DNA of 53,423 bases, from assembly GCA_018711265.1 (NCBI GenBank), contig DVIM01000165.1, positions 1 through 53,423 on the forward strand, read 5' to 3'. The notes beneath the pieces were generated by a model that saw only the letters and a program-made list of their open reading frames with translations, had not been told where the DNA came from and ran no database searches. Origin of the DNA: Spyradocola merdavium (GTDB taxonomy: Bacteria; Bacillota; Clostridia; Christensenellales; UBA1750). Shown here piece after piece: positions 22,535 through 30,686 of the stretch. Positions within the stretch are counted from its first letter, which is position 1; each line of letters begins with the position of its first letter. The position numbers and the translations under genes were made by a program.

Positions 22535-23656
22535 ATGGGTTCTCTCGGACAAGACATCAAAAAGCTCGGCTTCGGCCTGATGCGCCTGCCCATGATCGGC
22601 GAGGACGTCGACATCGAGCAGACCAAGAAGATGGTCGACCTCTTCCTCTCCAAGGGCTTCACCTACTTTGACACGGCGTACGGCTACCTCGGCGGCAAGA
22701 GCGAAATGGCCATCAAGACCGCGCTGGTGGACCGCTACCCCAGGGAGTCCTACCAGCTGGCGACAAAGCTGCCCGCCTGGGCCGGCGCCAAGACCGCGGA
22801 GGAGGCCCAGGGCATGCTGGCCACCTCCCTTGCGCGCACGGGCGCGGGGTATTTCGACTTCTACCTCCTGCACAACCTGGGTGACAACCGCACCGAGGCC
22901 TTCGACCGCTTCGGCATCTGGGACTTCCTGCGCCGCAAGCGCGACGAGGGCGTCATCAAGCACCTGGGCTTCTCCTTCCACGACAAGGCGGACGTGCTGG
23001 ACGACCTGCTGACCCGCAACCCGGACATGGAGTTCGTGCAGCTGCAGATCAACTACGCGGACTGGGAGTCCGCCTCCATCCAGTCCCGCGCCTGCTACGA
23101 GGTCGCGCGCAAGCACGGCAAGCCCGTCATCATCATGGAGCCCGTCAAGGGCGGGTCCCTGGCGGCGCTCCCCGCGGACATCGCCAAGATCTTTACCGAC
23201 GCCGATCCCAAGGCCTCCCTGTCCTCCTGGGCCATCCGCTTTGCGGCCTCGCTCGACGGCCTCGTCACGGTCCTGAGCGGCATGTCCACCCTGGCGCAGA
23301 TGGAGGACAACCTCTCCTTCATGGAGAACTTCCAGCCCCTGACCGGCGCCGAGCGCGCCGTCGTCGACAAGGTCCGCGCCGCGCTGGACAAGGTCCCGCA
23401 GATTCCCTGCACGGCCTGCTCCTACTGCACCAAGGGATGTCCGCAGTCGATCAACATCCCCGGCATCTTCAAGGCCATGAACAACCAGCTGATCTACGGC
23501 AACCGCGCCGGGGCCGTGGGCAACTACAGCTTCGCCACGCGCACGGGCGGCAAGGCCAGCGACTGCATCGCCTGCGGCCAGTGCGAGGCCGCCTGCCCGC
23601 AGCACATCGAGATCATCGAGGAGCTCAAGAAGGCTGTGGAGATGTTCGAGGGCTGA
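22535..23656 (+). CDS. Aldo/keto reductase with two C-terminal 4Fe-4S clusters
   Basis: The first ~275 residues are an AKR barrel with the tetrad Asp46, Tyr51, Lys78 and His113 (FDTAYGY, ATKLP, LLHN). The C-terminus has two ferredoxin motifs, CTACSYCTKGCP (292-303) and CIACGQCEAACP (344-355). These ferredoxin-fused AKRs are common in anaerobes and probably exchange electrons with ferredoxin or flavins while reducing carbonyls. ATG 22535 gives the conserved N-terminus; the ribosome site AGGGGG is 6-7 bases upstream. The tag gene follows after 3 bases. Confidence 0.9.
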   Translation: MGSLGQDIKKLGFGLMRLPMIGEDVDIEQTKKMVDLFLSKGFTYFDTAYGYLGGKSEMAIKTALVDRYPRESYQLATKLPAWAGAKTAEEAQGMLATSLARTGAGYFDFYLLHNLGDNRTEAFDRFGIWDFLRRKRDEGVIKHLGFSFHDKADVLDDLLTRNPDMEFVQLQINYADWESASIQSRACYEVARKHGKPVIIMEPVKGGSLAALPADIAKIFTDADPKASLSSWAIRFAASLDGLVTVLSGMSTLAQMEDNLSFMENFQPLTGAERAVVDKVRAALDKVPQIPCTACSYCTKGCPQSINIPGIFKAMNNQLIYGNRAGAVGNYSFATRTGGKASDCIACGQCEAACPQHIEIIEELKKAVEMFEG

Positions 23657-23659
23657 GGC

Positions 23660-24208
23660 ATGGCGGAGATGCGGCGATGCGCCTGGGCGCGCGGAGAAGA
23701 GATGCAGCGCTACCACGACGAGGAGTGGGGGCGGCCCTGCCACGACGACGGCCGGCTCTTTGAGATGCTTCTGCTGGAGGGGTTCCAGGCGGGGCTCTCC
23801 TGGGCCATCGTGCTCCGGAAGCGCGAGGCCTTCCGCGCGGCGCTGGACGGCTTTGATCCCGCAAAGGTCGCCGCCTACGGCGAGGCGGACATCCAGCGCC
23901 TCCTTGCAAACCCCGCGATCATCCGCAGCGAGCGGAAGCTGCGCGCCGCGGCGGACAACGCCCGCGCCTTCCTGCGCATCCAGGAGGAGTTCGGCAGCTT
24001 TGACGCCTACCTCTGGGGCTTTGCGCCGGGCGCGCCCTTCCGCCGCGCGCCGGGTGCGCCCGTGCCGGCGCAGACGCCCCTCTCCCAGGAGATCTCCCGG
24101 GACCTGCGGCGCCGCGGCATGAAGTTCGTGGGCCCGGTGATCGTCTACTCCTTTTTGCAGAGCGTGGGCGTGGTCAACGACCACGACGCGGACTGCGCCT
24201 TTGCCTAA
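23660..24208 (+). CDS. tag: DNA-3-methyladenine glycosylase I
   Basis: Tag excises 3-methyladenine from alkylated DNA. The 182-residue protein has RRCAWARG at the start, YHDEEWGRPCHDD (18-30) and LLLEGFQAGLSW (37-48) with the catalytic Glu40. The zinc-snap ligands Cys7, His19, His175 and Cys179 are all present (VNDHDADCAF at the end). It starts 3 bases after the reductase stop and is likely translated with it. A bidirectional terminator follows. Confidence 0.93.
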   Translation: MAEMRRCAWARGEEMQRYHDEEWGRPCHDDGRLFEMLLLEGFQAGLSWAIVLRKREAFRAALDGFDPAKVAAYGEADIQRLLANPAIIRSERKLRAAADNARAFLRIQEEFGSFDAYLWGFAPGAPFRRAPGAPVPAQTPLSQEISRDLRRRGMKFVGPVIVYSFLQSVGVVNDHDADCAFA

Positions 24209-24219
24209 AGCGGCAACCG

Positions 24220-24251
24220 AAAAAAACGACCCCCGCAGGGGTCGTTTTTTT
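24220..24251. terminator. Bidirectional terminator between tag and the ABC importer operon
   Basis: ACGACCCC and GGGGTCGT form an 8-bp stem with A7 before and T6 after it, so it can stop both the plus-strand tag transcript and the minus-strand permease transcript. Confidence 0.9.
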
Positions 24252-24269
24252 GTGTGTAAGGCGTTGGTC

Positions 24270-25094
24270 TCAGCCCTTGAGGCCGCCGGCCATGACGCCG
24301 TCGACGATGTAGCGCTGGCCGAAGACGTAGACCGCGATCAGGGGCGCGGCCACGATCAGCAGGCCCGCCGCCGTCAGCGTCCAGTCGTTGGAGTACTGGC
24401 CCGTAAAGACGAACAGGCCGCGGGTGATGTTGTAGTTCGTCTCGCTCGTCAGGTAGATCGTGGAGGAGACGATGTCGTTCCACACGCCGATCATCGAGAG
24501 CATGCCCATGGAAACCATGGCCGGCTGCGCCAGCGGGATGATGCACGTCAGGACGTAGCGCAGGTAGCCGCAGCCGTCGATGGAGGCCGCCTCGTCCAGC
24601 TCGCGGGGGATGGACTTAAAGTAGCCCGTGAAGAAGAACACGGAGGTCGCGTTTACGCCCGTCATGACCAGCATGTAGCCGAGCTTCGTGTCGTAAAGCC
24701 CCATGTTCAGCACCATCTGGAACGTCGGGATCAGGCCCGAGGGCAGGAACAGACCGCAGAGGAAGAGAACGTACAGAAAGCCCGAGGCGGGGATGTACTT
24801 TCTCGAGATGGGGAAGGCGATCAGCAGCGAGAGGATCAGCGAGGCGATCGTGCACACCGCCGTGTAGAGCACGGAGTTGCCGATGTAGGCGCCGAAGTTC
24901 GCCTTGTTCCAGGCGGTGATGTAGTTGTCAAAGGCCCAGGTCGTCGTCAGCGACGTCGGGTGCAGCATGTAGTCCTGCGAGGTCTTCAGCGACGTGTTCG
25001 CCACAAAGAACAGCGGGAACAGGTAGATGAAGAGGAAGACGATCATCAGCACATAGCAGAACACGCGAAAGGGGATGTTTTTGATCTTGCCCAT
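24270..25094 (-). CDS. Carbohydrate ABC transporter permease (MalG/UgpE type)
   Basis: The 274-residue protein has six hydrophobic segments. The EAA loop is ELDEAASIDGCGYLRYVLTCIIPLAQPA (about 173-200), which contacts the ATPase. It is the second permease of a sugar importer and its ATG overlaps the TAA of the upstream permease by one base. No ATPase gene is in the operon, so a shared MsmX-like ATPase is expected. The substrate is unknown. Confidence 0.92.
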   Translation of the reverse strand: MGKIKNIPFRVFCYVLMIVFLFIYLFPLFFVANTSLKTSQDYMLHPTSLTTTWAFDNYITAWNKANFGAYIGNSVLYTAVCTIASLILSLLIAFPISRKYIPASGFLYVLFLCGLFLPSGLIPTFQMVLNMGLYDTKLGYMLVMTGVNATSVFFFTGYFKSIPRELDEAASIDGCGYLRYVLTCIIPLAQPAMVSMGMLSMIGVWNDIVSSTIYLTSETNYNITRGLFVFTGQYSNDWTLTAAGLLIVAAPLIAVYVFGQRYIVDGVMAGGLKG

Positions 25095-26080
25095 TACTGA
25101 TCCGCCTCCATTTTCTTCATGATGGCCTGGGAGATGACCGTGACAATCAGCACGCCCACGAACAGCACCATGGACTCCGCCGCGGCGTAGCCCTGGCGCA
25201 TGCCGGCGACCGTGCCGCCGCTGGCCGTCGCGCCGCCGCCGCCAAAGGCCGTGGCAAAGACCATCATGCCGAGCGTCGAGGTGTTGAACTGGCCGCGGGT
25301 GATGGTCATGATGAGCTCAAACGACTGCAGCGAGCCGATGATGGCCAGCAGCGTGTTGACCGTGACCGAGGACCAGATCAGGGGCAGCGTGATCTTCCAG
25401 AAGACCTGCCACTCGCTGGCGCCGTCGATGTAGGCCGCCTCGTACAGGTCCGCGGAGATGTTCTGCAGCGCCGCCAGGAAGATGACCATGGAGTAGCCCA
25501 TGTTCTGCCAGATCTGCGCCGCGATGACCGCGGGGAAGGCGTAACTGTAGCTCGAAAGGATCGCCGGCGGGTTCTCGATTCCCAGCACGTTCTGCATGAA
25601 CAGATAGATCGGGCCCGTGGGCGTGGAGAAGACCAGCTTCCAGATCGTGGAGACCACCGCCGCGCCCAGGATCACGGGCATGAAGTACACGGCCCTTGCG
25701 AAGTTGCGGCCCTTGAGGAACTTGCCGTTGAGGATGACGGCCATCAGCAGCGCCAGCGCGTTCTGGATGAGGGTGACGGACAGCGCGTAGATCGCCGTGC
25801 GCCCCAGCGACGCCTTGAGGTCGCGGATGTTTTGCAGGATGAAGAATTCCCGGTAGTTGTCCCAGCCGATCCACTGCCAGGCCGAGCCCGGAATGCCCGA
25901 GATGTCCGTAAAGGAAAGCACCGCCGTCATCGTCGAGGGGAAGAGGCGGAAGATCGTGTAGTGCAGGATGCCCGGCAGCATGCACAGAAACACCACCCAT
26001 ACGGGAAACGCGCGGATGTGTTTGTGCAGCCGCTTGGGGCTGTTGACGGGGGAAGCGTTGCGTATCGCCTTGCCCTCCAA
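25094..26080 (-). CDS. Carbohydrate ABC transporter permease (MalF/UgpA type)
   Basis: The 328-residue protein has six main hydrophobic segments and the EAA loop DLYEAAYIDGASEWQVFWKITLPLI near residue 205-230. I chose TTG 26080 because AAGGAGG lies 7 bases upstream; a further TTG at 26098 would precede the ribosome site. It lies between the binding protein and the second permease. A terminator-like hairpin just upstream probably lowers its expression relative to the binding protein. Confidence 0.9.
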   Translation of the reverse strand: MEGKAIRNASPVNSPKRLHKHIRAFPVWVVFLCMLPGILHYTIFRLFPSTMTAVLSFTDISGIPGSAWQWIGWDNYREFFILQNIRDLKASLGRTAIYALSVTLIQNALALLMAVILNGKFLKGRNFARAVYFMPVILGAAVVSTIWKLVFSTPTGPIYLFMQNVLGIENPPAILSSYSYAFPAVIAAQIWQNMGYSMVIFLAALQNISADLYEAAYIDGASEWQVFWKITLPLIWSSVTVNTLLAIIGSLQSFELIMTITRGQFNTSTLGMMVFATAFGGGGATASGGTVAGMRQGYAAAESMVLFVGVLIVTVISQAIMKKMEADQ

Positions 26081-26095
26081 AGCAATCCCTCCTTG

Positions 26096-26130
26096 CAAAA
26101 AAGGGGCGACGGTTGCGGCGCGTCGCCCCT
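26096..26130 (-). terminator. Attenuating terminator between binding protein and permease genes
   Basis: On the minus strand AGGGGCGACG and CGTCGCCCCT pair (26102-26111 with 26121-26130), followed by TTTTTT. It sits inside the operon, a usual way to make more binding protein than permease. Confidence 0.8.
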
Positions 26131-26144
26131 GCGGTTCATTGCGG

Positions 26145-27560
26145 TCAGTTGTTCAGGCTCTCCAGCGCGGCGCGCGCGGTCTCAAAGTCCTCGTCCGCCT
26201 TCTGCGCCAGCTCTGCGCCCGTCAGCGGGCCGCCCAGCGTCTGCAGGTACAGGAAGGAGAACTGGCCGTTGCCGTACTCGCCGACGCCCTTGGGCGCGTA
26301 GATGTACATCTCCGCGTTCAGGCACGGGGACTGCAGGCCCTCGTTCAGGGAGTTGAGGAACTCGTTGTCCAGCGTGATGTCGTTCTGCGTCGGGGAGAAG
26401 CCCGCCACGGCGTTCAGGAACGCGGTGTAGACTTCCTTGTCCGAGATGTAGGTCAGGAACGCCAGGGCGCCTTCCTGGTTGGGCGCGTTGGTCGGAACGG
26501 CGAAGGACAGGTCGTACTTGATGCCGTACTGCGGGTCCAGGCCGTCCTCGCGGGGCTCAATGCCCGGCAGCGGGAAGTAGCCGAACTCGATGTCCGGGTT
26601 GGCGCGCAGGATGTCCGGCGCGGACCAGGAACCGTCTGCGTACATGGCCATGTTGCCCGCGGCAAAGCGGCCCGGCGCATCCGAGTAGGCGATGCCGGTG
26701 ACGCCCGGCTCCAGGTAGGTGGCGAACTGCTCCATGCAGTCGTAGACCAGCATGACCTCGGGGTCGGTGTGCTTCATCTCGCCCGTGAGCAGCTTCTGGC
26801 CGATTTCCTCCGCGCCGTCGCCGTAGTTGGCGGACAGGATCGCGTTGGAGTACATGTTCAGCGGCCACTGGTCCGCCGCGCCCGCGGAGAGCACGGTGTA
26901 GCGCCCGTCGGCCTTGACGGCCTCGCAGACCGCGATGAACTCATCCCAGGTCTTGGGGATCTCCAGGCCCAGCTCGGAGAAGATCGCCTTGTTGTAGAAC
27001 AGGCCCGTGTAGGCGACGGTGCCCATGTTCAGGGAGTAGAGGCGGTCCTTGTAGGAATTGCCCATCAGGATGTCCAGGTTGTAGTTGTCGATGAAGGGCT
27101 GGTCCGTCAGGTCCAGCAGCAGGCCCTCGTCGATGTACTGCTGCCAAGCGGGCTTGTCGATGGAGTCGGCGTTCCAGTCCTCCTGGGGCTTGGAGAAGGT
27201 CTGGAAGGAGACGATGTCCACGTTCGCCGCGGAGATGCGGGTCTGGATGACCTGGTCGATCTCGGCGGAGGGGACTTCGCTGATGGTCAGGTAGTGGTCC
27301 GGATTGGCCTCGTGGAAGGCTGCGGAAATGTCCTTGAGGTACTGCACCGTGGCCGCGTTGGACCAGGTCAGCACATCGACGCTCGTGCCCTCGGCCGGGG
27401 TCTCGGCGCCCTCGTCCGCCGCGGGCGCTTCCTCGCCGCCGTCCGCGGCCGGAGCCGGGTCTTCCGCCGGCGCGCCGCCCGTCACCCCGCCCGAGCACGC
27501 GGTCAGCGCCGCGATCATGAGCAGGGCCAGGAGCAGGCAAAGCAGCTTGCGCAATTTCAT
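26145..27560 (-). CDS. Sugar-binding lipoprotein of an ABC importer
   Basis: The 471-residue product has a lipoprotein signal MKLRKLLCLLLALLMIAALTAC with Cys22, then a ~35-residue Ala/Glu/Pro tether. The extracellular-solute-binding fold of family 1 follows, with VDVLTWSNAATVQYLKDIS at the N-lobe, YTGLFYNKAIFSELGLEIPKTWDEF in the hinge region and FAAGNMAMYADGSW later. It delivers an unidentified sugar to the two permeases downstream. ATG 27560 follows AAAGGAGGAG. The YesM/YesN system 1-5 kb away may control it. Confidence 0.93.
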   Translation of the reverse strand: MKLRKLLCLLLALLMIAALTACSGGVTGGAPAEDPAPAADGGEEAPAADEGAETPAEGTSVDVLTWSNAATVQYLKDISAAFHEANPDHYLTISEVPSAEIDQVIQTRISAANVDIVSFQTFSKPQEDWNADSIDKPAWQQYIDEGLLLDLTDQPFIDNYNLDILMGNSYKDRLYSLNMGTVAYTGLFYNKAIFSELGLEIPKTWDEFIAVCEAVKADGRYTVLSAGAADQWPLNMYSNAILSANYGDGAEEIGQKLLTGEMKHTDPEVMLVYDCMEQFATYLEPGVTGIAYSDAPGRFAAGNMAMYADGSWSAPDILRANPDIEFGYFPLPGIEPREDGLDPQYGIKYDLSFAVPTNAPNQEGALAFLTYISDKEVYTAFLNAVAGFSPTQNDITLDNEFLNSLNEGLQSPCLNAEMYIYAPKGVGEYGNGQFSFLYLQTLGGPLTGAELAQKADEDFETARAALESLNN

Positions 27561-27600
27561 GATGTTCTCCTCCTTTGTTAAGGTTTCGATCTCATAGTTA

Positions 27601-27629
27601 AATATATCGTACAAAAATGATCAACACAA
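27601..27629 (-). promoter_or_regulatory. Promoter of the ABC importer operon
   Basis: On the minus strand TTGTGT (27624-27629), 17 bases, TATATT (27601-27606). The weak -35 box would fit an activated promoter. Confidence 0.55.
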
Positions 27630-27766
27630 TTTTAAATTCCTTCACAGGCACGCGCGGAATGATTTTCACAGTTTTTCGTTGGTTTTTCAGAGAATTTGCA
27701 CAAAACCCCGTGTTCGGGCCCGGGGCGCTGGGGAGGAATCCGGAAGATTCCGGGGTTTTGGTCCGC

Positions 27767-27795
27767 TTGCAAAGTGCGCGCGGATCGGCTAGAAT
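27767..27795 (+). promoter_or_regulatory. Promoter of the 74-residue membrane protein
   Basis: TTGCAA (27767-27772), 17 bases, TAGAAT (27790-27795). A GGAATC-N5-GATTCC dyad lies just upstream (27735-27751). Confidence 0.65.
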
Positions 27796-27832
27796 GGAGG
27801 AGACTTTTGTCAAGCAAAAGGAGGGAGGTCCC

Positions 27833-28057
27833 GTGGACTTTTTATTAAACTATGTCACCTTCGCGCTGGCGGCCGTGCTCTTTGTCGGCGTGGCGGTTGT
27901 CCTGATCGCGCGCTGGTTCGCGCTGCCCGTCCTGGTCAAGATCAGCCTGTGCACGGTGCTGCTGGCGCTGGTGCTCTACTTTGCGTTTGTGATCTACGTC
28001 GTGCTGCTGGCCGGCTCCGCCGTGCCGCCGCACGCGCCGCAGCCCATACCGGCATAA
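27833..28057 (+). CDS. Small two-helix membrane protein
   Basis: GTG 27833 follows AAAAGGAGGGAGG and gives a 74-residue protein with two hydrophobic helices (about 8-27 and 35-60) and a Pro-rich tail. The promoter -10 box at 27790 excludes the longer upstream frame, which would begin before transcription starts. It is monocistronic, between the ABC importer and the sensor operon. No family is recognised. Confidence 0.6.
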   Translation: MDFLLNYVTFALAAVLFVGVAVVLIARWFALPVLVKISLCTVLLALVLYFAFVIYVVLLAGSAVPPHAPQPIPA

Positions 28058-28088
28058 AAAAAAAGCGCCCCCGCCGGGGCGCTTTTTT
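28055..28088. terminator. Bidirectional terminator
   Basis: GCGCCCC and GGGGCGC (28065-28071 with 28076-28082) form the stem, with nine A before and six T after. It ends both the 74-residue gene and the convergent sensor operon. Confidence 0.9.
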
Positions 28089-28095
28089 ATGCCAA

Positions 28096-29010
28096 TCACT
28101 CGAGGTCGTACAGATAGAGCAGCAGGTCCTCGTCGTACATGTTGTAGATGTCCACATAGACCGCGTCCACCTTGGCCGGCAGGTCGCTCGCCTCGCCCGC
28201 CGCGCGGCGCAGGGCGGCCTCCACCCCGGCGTAGCCGTAGGCGTACGCGCTGCGCACCACCGTAAAGCGCACCAGCCCGTCGCGCAGGCCCAGGGCGATG
28301 CCGTCGTCAAAGTCCGCGCCGACGATCGGCGTCTGCAGGCCGAGGGCGCGCACCGCGCGCAGCGCGCCGCGTGTCGCCGCCTGCGTCCGGCACACGATGC
28401 CGTCGATGCGCGAATCCCGCGCGAGCAGTTCCAGGCAGTAGGCAAAGGCCGCTTCCTCGCTGTCCACGGTCAGGCGCTCGGCGACGAGGCTTCCCTGGTT
28501 GCCGAGCTCGCCGCGCAGCGCGACCTCCCAGTCGTCCTGGGCGTAGGACTCGGCGCTGGTCAGCAGCAGAAAGCGCCGCTGCAGGCCGATCTTCTTGGCG
28601 ATGAGCTGGCCCGTGCGCCTGCCGATGGTCGTCTCCTCGCCCGCGATGCCGCCCGATGCGCCCTCGATCTCGCAGCCCAGGGCCACGAGCGGGACCTCGC
28701 TGCGCAGGGCGGCCTCCCCCTGCGCGCCATCCAGCGCCACGGCCGCAAGATCCGCCTCGCCTGCGGCGGGCAGCTGGCCGGCAAGGTCCGATTCCGCGTC
28801 CAGGAGCCGCACCTCGATCTCCCAGCCCGCGTCCTGCGCCGCAAGGCGCGCGCCAGAGAGCAGGTTCTCCCAGTAGAAGCCCTCGTCGTCCTGCGCGAGG
28901 AGCACGAGGCGCTGCGCGCCCGCCCCGGCGGCGCAGCCGGGCAGTGAGAGCAGCAGGAGGAGCGCCAGGGTCAGGCCGAGCGCCGGACGGGCAAGGCGAT
29001 GCGCACGCAT
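28096..29010 (-). CDS. Periplasmic-binding-protein-like lipoprotein of a sugar-sensing operon
   Basis: The 304-residue product has a lipoprotein signal with LPGC and a type I periplasmic binding fold (Peripla_BP_4 or LacI-like): QRLVLLAQDDEGFYWENLLSGARLAAQDAGWEI, a central GRRTGQLIAKKIG, and RIDGIVCRTQAATRGALRAV. No permease or ATPase adjoins it. It starts inside the end of the YesM gene (overlap about 40 bases), with GGAGG 7 bases upstream of ATG 29010. Binding proteins in this position act as extracellular co-sensors of LytS/YesM kinases in some clostridia, and that is the role I infer. Confidence 0.82.
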   Translation of the reverse strand: MRAHRLARPALGLTLALLLLLSLPGCAAGAGAQRLVLLAQDDEGFYWENLLSGARLAAQDAGWEIEVRLLDAESDLAGQLPAAGEADLAAVALDGAQGEAALRSEVPLVALGCEIEGASGGIAGEETTIGRRTGQLIAKKIGLQRRFLLLTSAESYAQDDWEVALRGELGNQGSLVAERLTVDSEEAAFAYCLELLARDSRIDGIVCRTQAATRGALRAVRALGLQTPIVGADFDDGIALGLRDGLVRFTVVRSAYAYGYAGVEAALRRAAGEASDLPAKVDAVYVDIYNMYDEDLLLYLYDLE

Positions 29011-30686
29011 GTGTATTCCTCCGTTTCGCTGTCGATGGTGATGCCCCATTCCGCCCCGCAGAGCAGGCGGATGCGGCGGTTGACGCTCTTGAGGGCAAGG
29101 CCGCTGATCTCGTCCGGGTGCGGGGGCTGGCTCTCGCGCAGGGCCTGCTGCACGCTGCGGAGCTTGTCGGGCAGGATGCCCATGCCGTCGTCCCGCACGG
29201 TCATGACGAGGGATTCCCCCTCCAGGAAGACGCGCACCTCGATGGTGCAGCCCGTGTTGTCGCCGATGCCGTGCTTGATCGCGTTCTCCACGAGGGGCTG
29301 CAGGATCAGCCGGGGGCAGAGCAGGTCCTCGGCCGCGCGCTCGACGTGGATGCGGCTGGAAAAGCGCTGGCCGTAGCGCGTGCGCTGGATGAGCAGGTAG
29401 CTTTCGACGTGCTCGACCTCGCGGCGCACGGCGTGGAAGTTGCCGCCGCGGTTGATGGAAAGGCGCAGGAGCTTGGCCAGCGCGCCGACCATCTGCACCG
29501 CGTCCGCGCCGCGCTGCGTCTCGATCAGCCAGGTGATGGAGTCCAGCGCGTTGTAGAGGAAGTGCGGGTTGATCTGCTCCTCCAGGGCGGCGATCTCCAT
29601 TTGGCGCAGCTGGTCCTGGTTGTCCTTCGTCTCCCGCATCAGGCGCTCGATCTGGTCGATCATGGCGTTGTAGGCGTTGGAGAGCTGGGCGAACTCCTTG
29701 CAGCCCGCAAGGCGCAGCCGCGGCCCGGGAAAGCCCGCGCCCGCGCCGGCCATGGTGCGCTCCATCGCGCGGAAGGGCCGCGCCACATACGCCGACAGGG
29801 CAAAGGCCATCGTCAGCGCGAGCAGGAGCGAAAGCCCCAGCACCAGCAGGCCCCGGCGCTGCATGTCCTGCCGGCTGGCCGCCAGCTGCGACTCCGCCAT
29901 CCGGCAGGTGAGGACGTACTGCCCGCCCTCCAGGGGCTGGGAGATCTCGATCTGCCGCTCATCCGCCGAGCGCGCGCCCACGCCCGCGTACACGGCCGAG
30001 ACCGCGCGCAGGTTCTGCGCCTTGGCGTGCGGGGAGTAGACCGTTTGGCCCGCGGAATCCGCGAGGGTGAAGGTCCCCGCCTCCCCGCCGGAGAACGCGT
30101 CGCAGATGTCCGCCAGGGCCGAAAGGCGCAGGTTCACCGCGAGGATGCCCTGCTCATACCCGCCCGGCACGCGGTAGACGCAGGGGCCCGCCAGCGTCAC
30201 GACCCAGGTGTAGCGCCCGCGGTAGCAGTGCTCCAGGCGCGCGCCGCTGAAGGCGCAGCCCTCGCCCGCGAGCGCCGCCTGAAACCAGGCCTCCTCCTGC
30301 GGGTTTTGGCTGGAGAGGAAGCCCTCGCTCTGGTCCGAGGCCGCGACCGCGGTGCCCGTGCGCTTGTAGAGGAGGATGGAGCTCAGGTCCTCCTCCACGT
30401 CCAGCAGGGGCTCGACCGCGGCGGAGAAGCCGCCCGGGGCAAAGTCCTCCCGCAGCAGGACCGAATCCTGCACATAGTCCCACAGGTCCTGTGCGCCGAG
30501 CAGCACCTCGTCCAGGCGGTCCTTGGCGCGGGCCAGGTTCTGGTTGATGAGCCTAAGGTCCAGCTGGGAGAAGACCTCGCCCGTCATGTTGCCGTAGACG
30601 GCGTTGAACAGCAGCATCGTGCACAGCGTCACGGCGACCATCATCACAAGCAGCATCGTCCTAAGGCTGATCCTGCGCACGCGCAT
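28971..30686 (-). CDS. YesM-type sensor histidine kinase
   Basis: The 571-residue membrane kinase has helix 1 at 11-31, a ~245-residue extracellular sensor, helix 2 at 279-300, a HAMP-like linker, and the His_kinase motif QINPHFLYNALDSI with His375. The ATP-binding domain shows LVENAIKHGIG and DDGMGI. This family senses sugars and phosphorylates YesN-type regulators. It overlaps the regulator gene upstream by 26 bases and the binding-protein gene downstream, so all three are tightly coupled. Confidence 0.93.
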   Translation of the reverse strand: MRVRRISLRTMLLVMMVAVTLCTMLLFNAVYGNMTGEVFSQLDLRLINQNLARAKDRLDEVLLGAQDLWDYVQDSVLLREDFAPGGFSAAVEPLLDVEEDLSSILLYKRTGTAVAASDQSEGFLSSQNPQEEAWFQAALAGEGCAFSGARLEHCYRGRYTWVVTLAGPCVYRVPGGYEQGILAVNLRLSALADICDAFSGGEAGTFTLADSAGQTVYSPHAKAQNLRAVSAVYAGVGARSADERQIEISQPLEGGQYVLTCRMAESQLAASRQDMQRRGLLVLGLSLLLALTMAFALSAYVARPFRAMERTMAGAGAGFPGPRLRLAGCKEFAQLSNAYNAMIDQIERLMRETKDNQDQLRQMEIAALEEQINPHFLYNALDSITWLIETQRGADAVQMVGALAKLLRLSINRGGNFHAVRREVEHVESYLLIQRTRYGQRFSSRIHVERAAEDLLCPRLILQPLVENAIKHGIGDNTGCTIEVRVFLEGESLVMTVRDDGMGILPDKLRSVQQALRESQPPHPDEISGLALKSVNRRIRLLCGAEWGITIDSETEEYTCVRIALPVRRSA

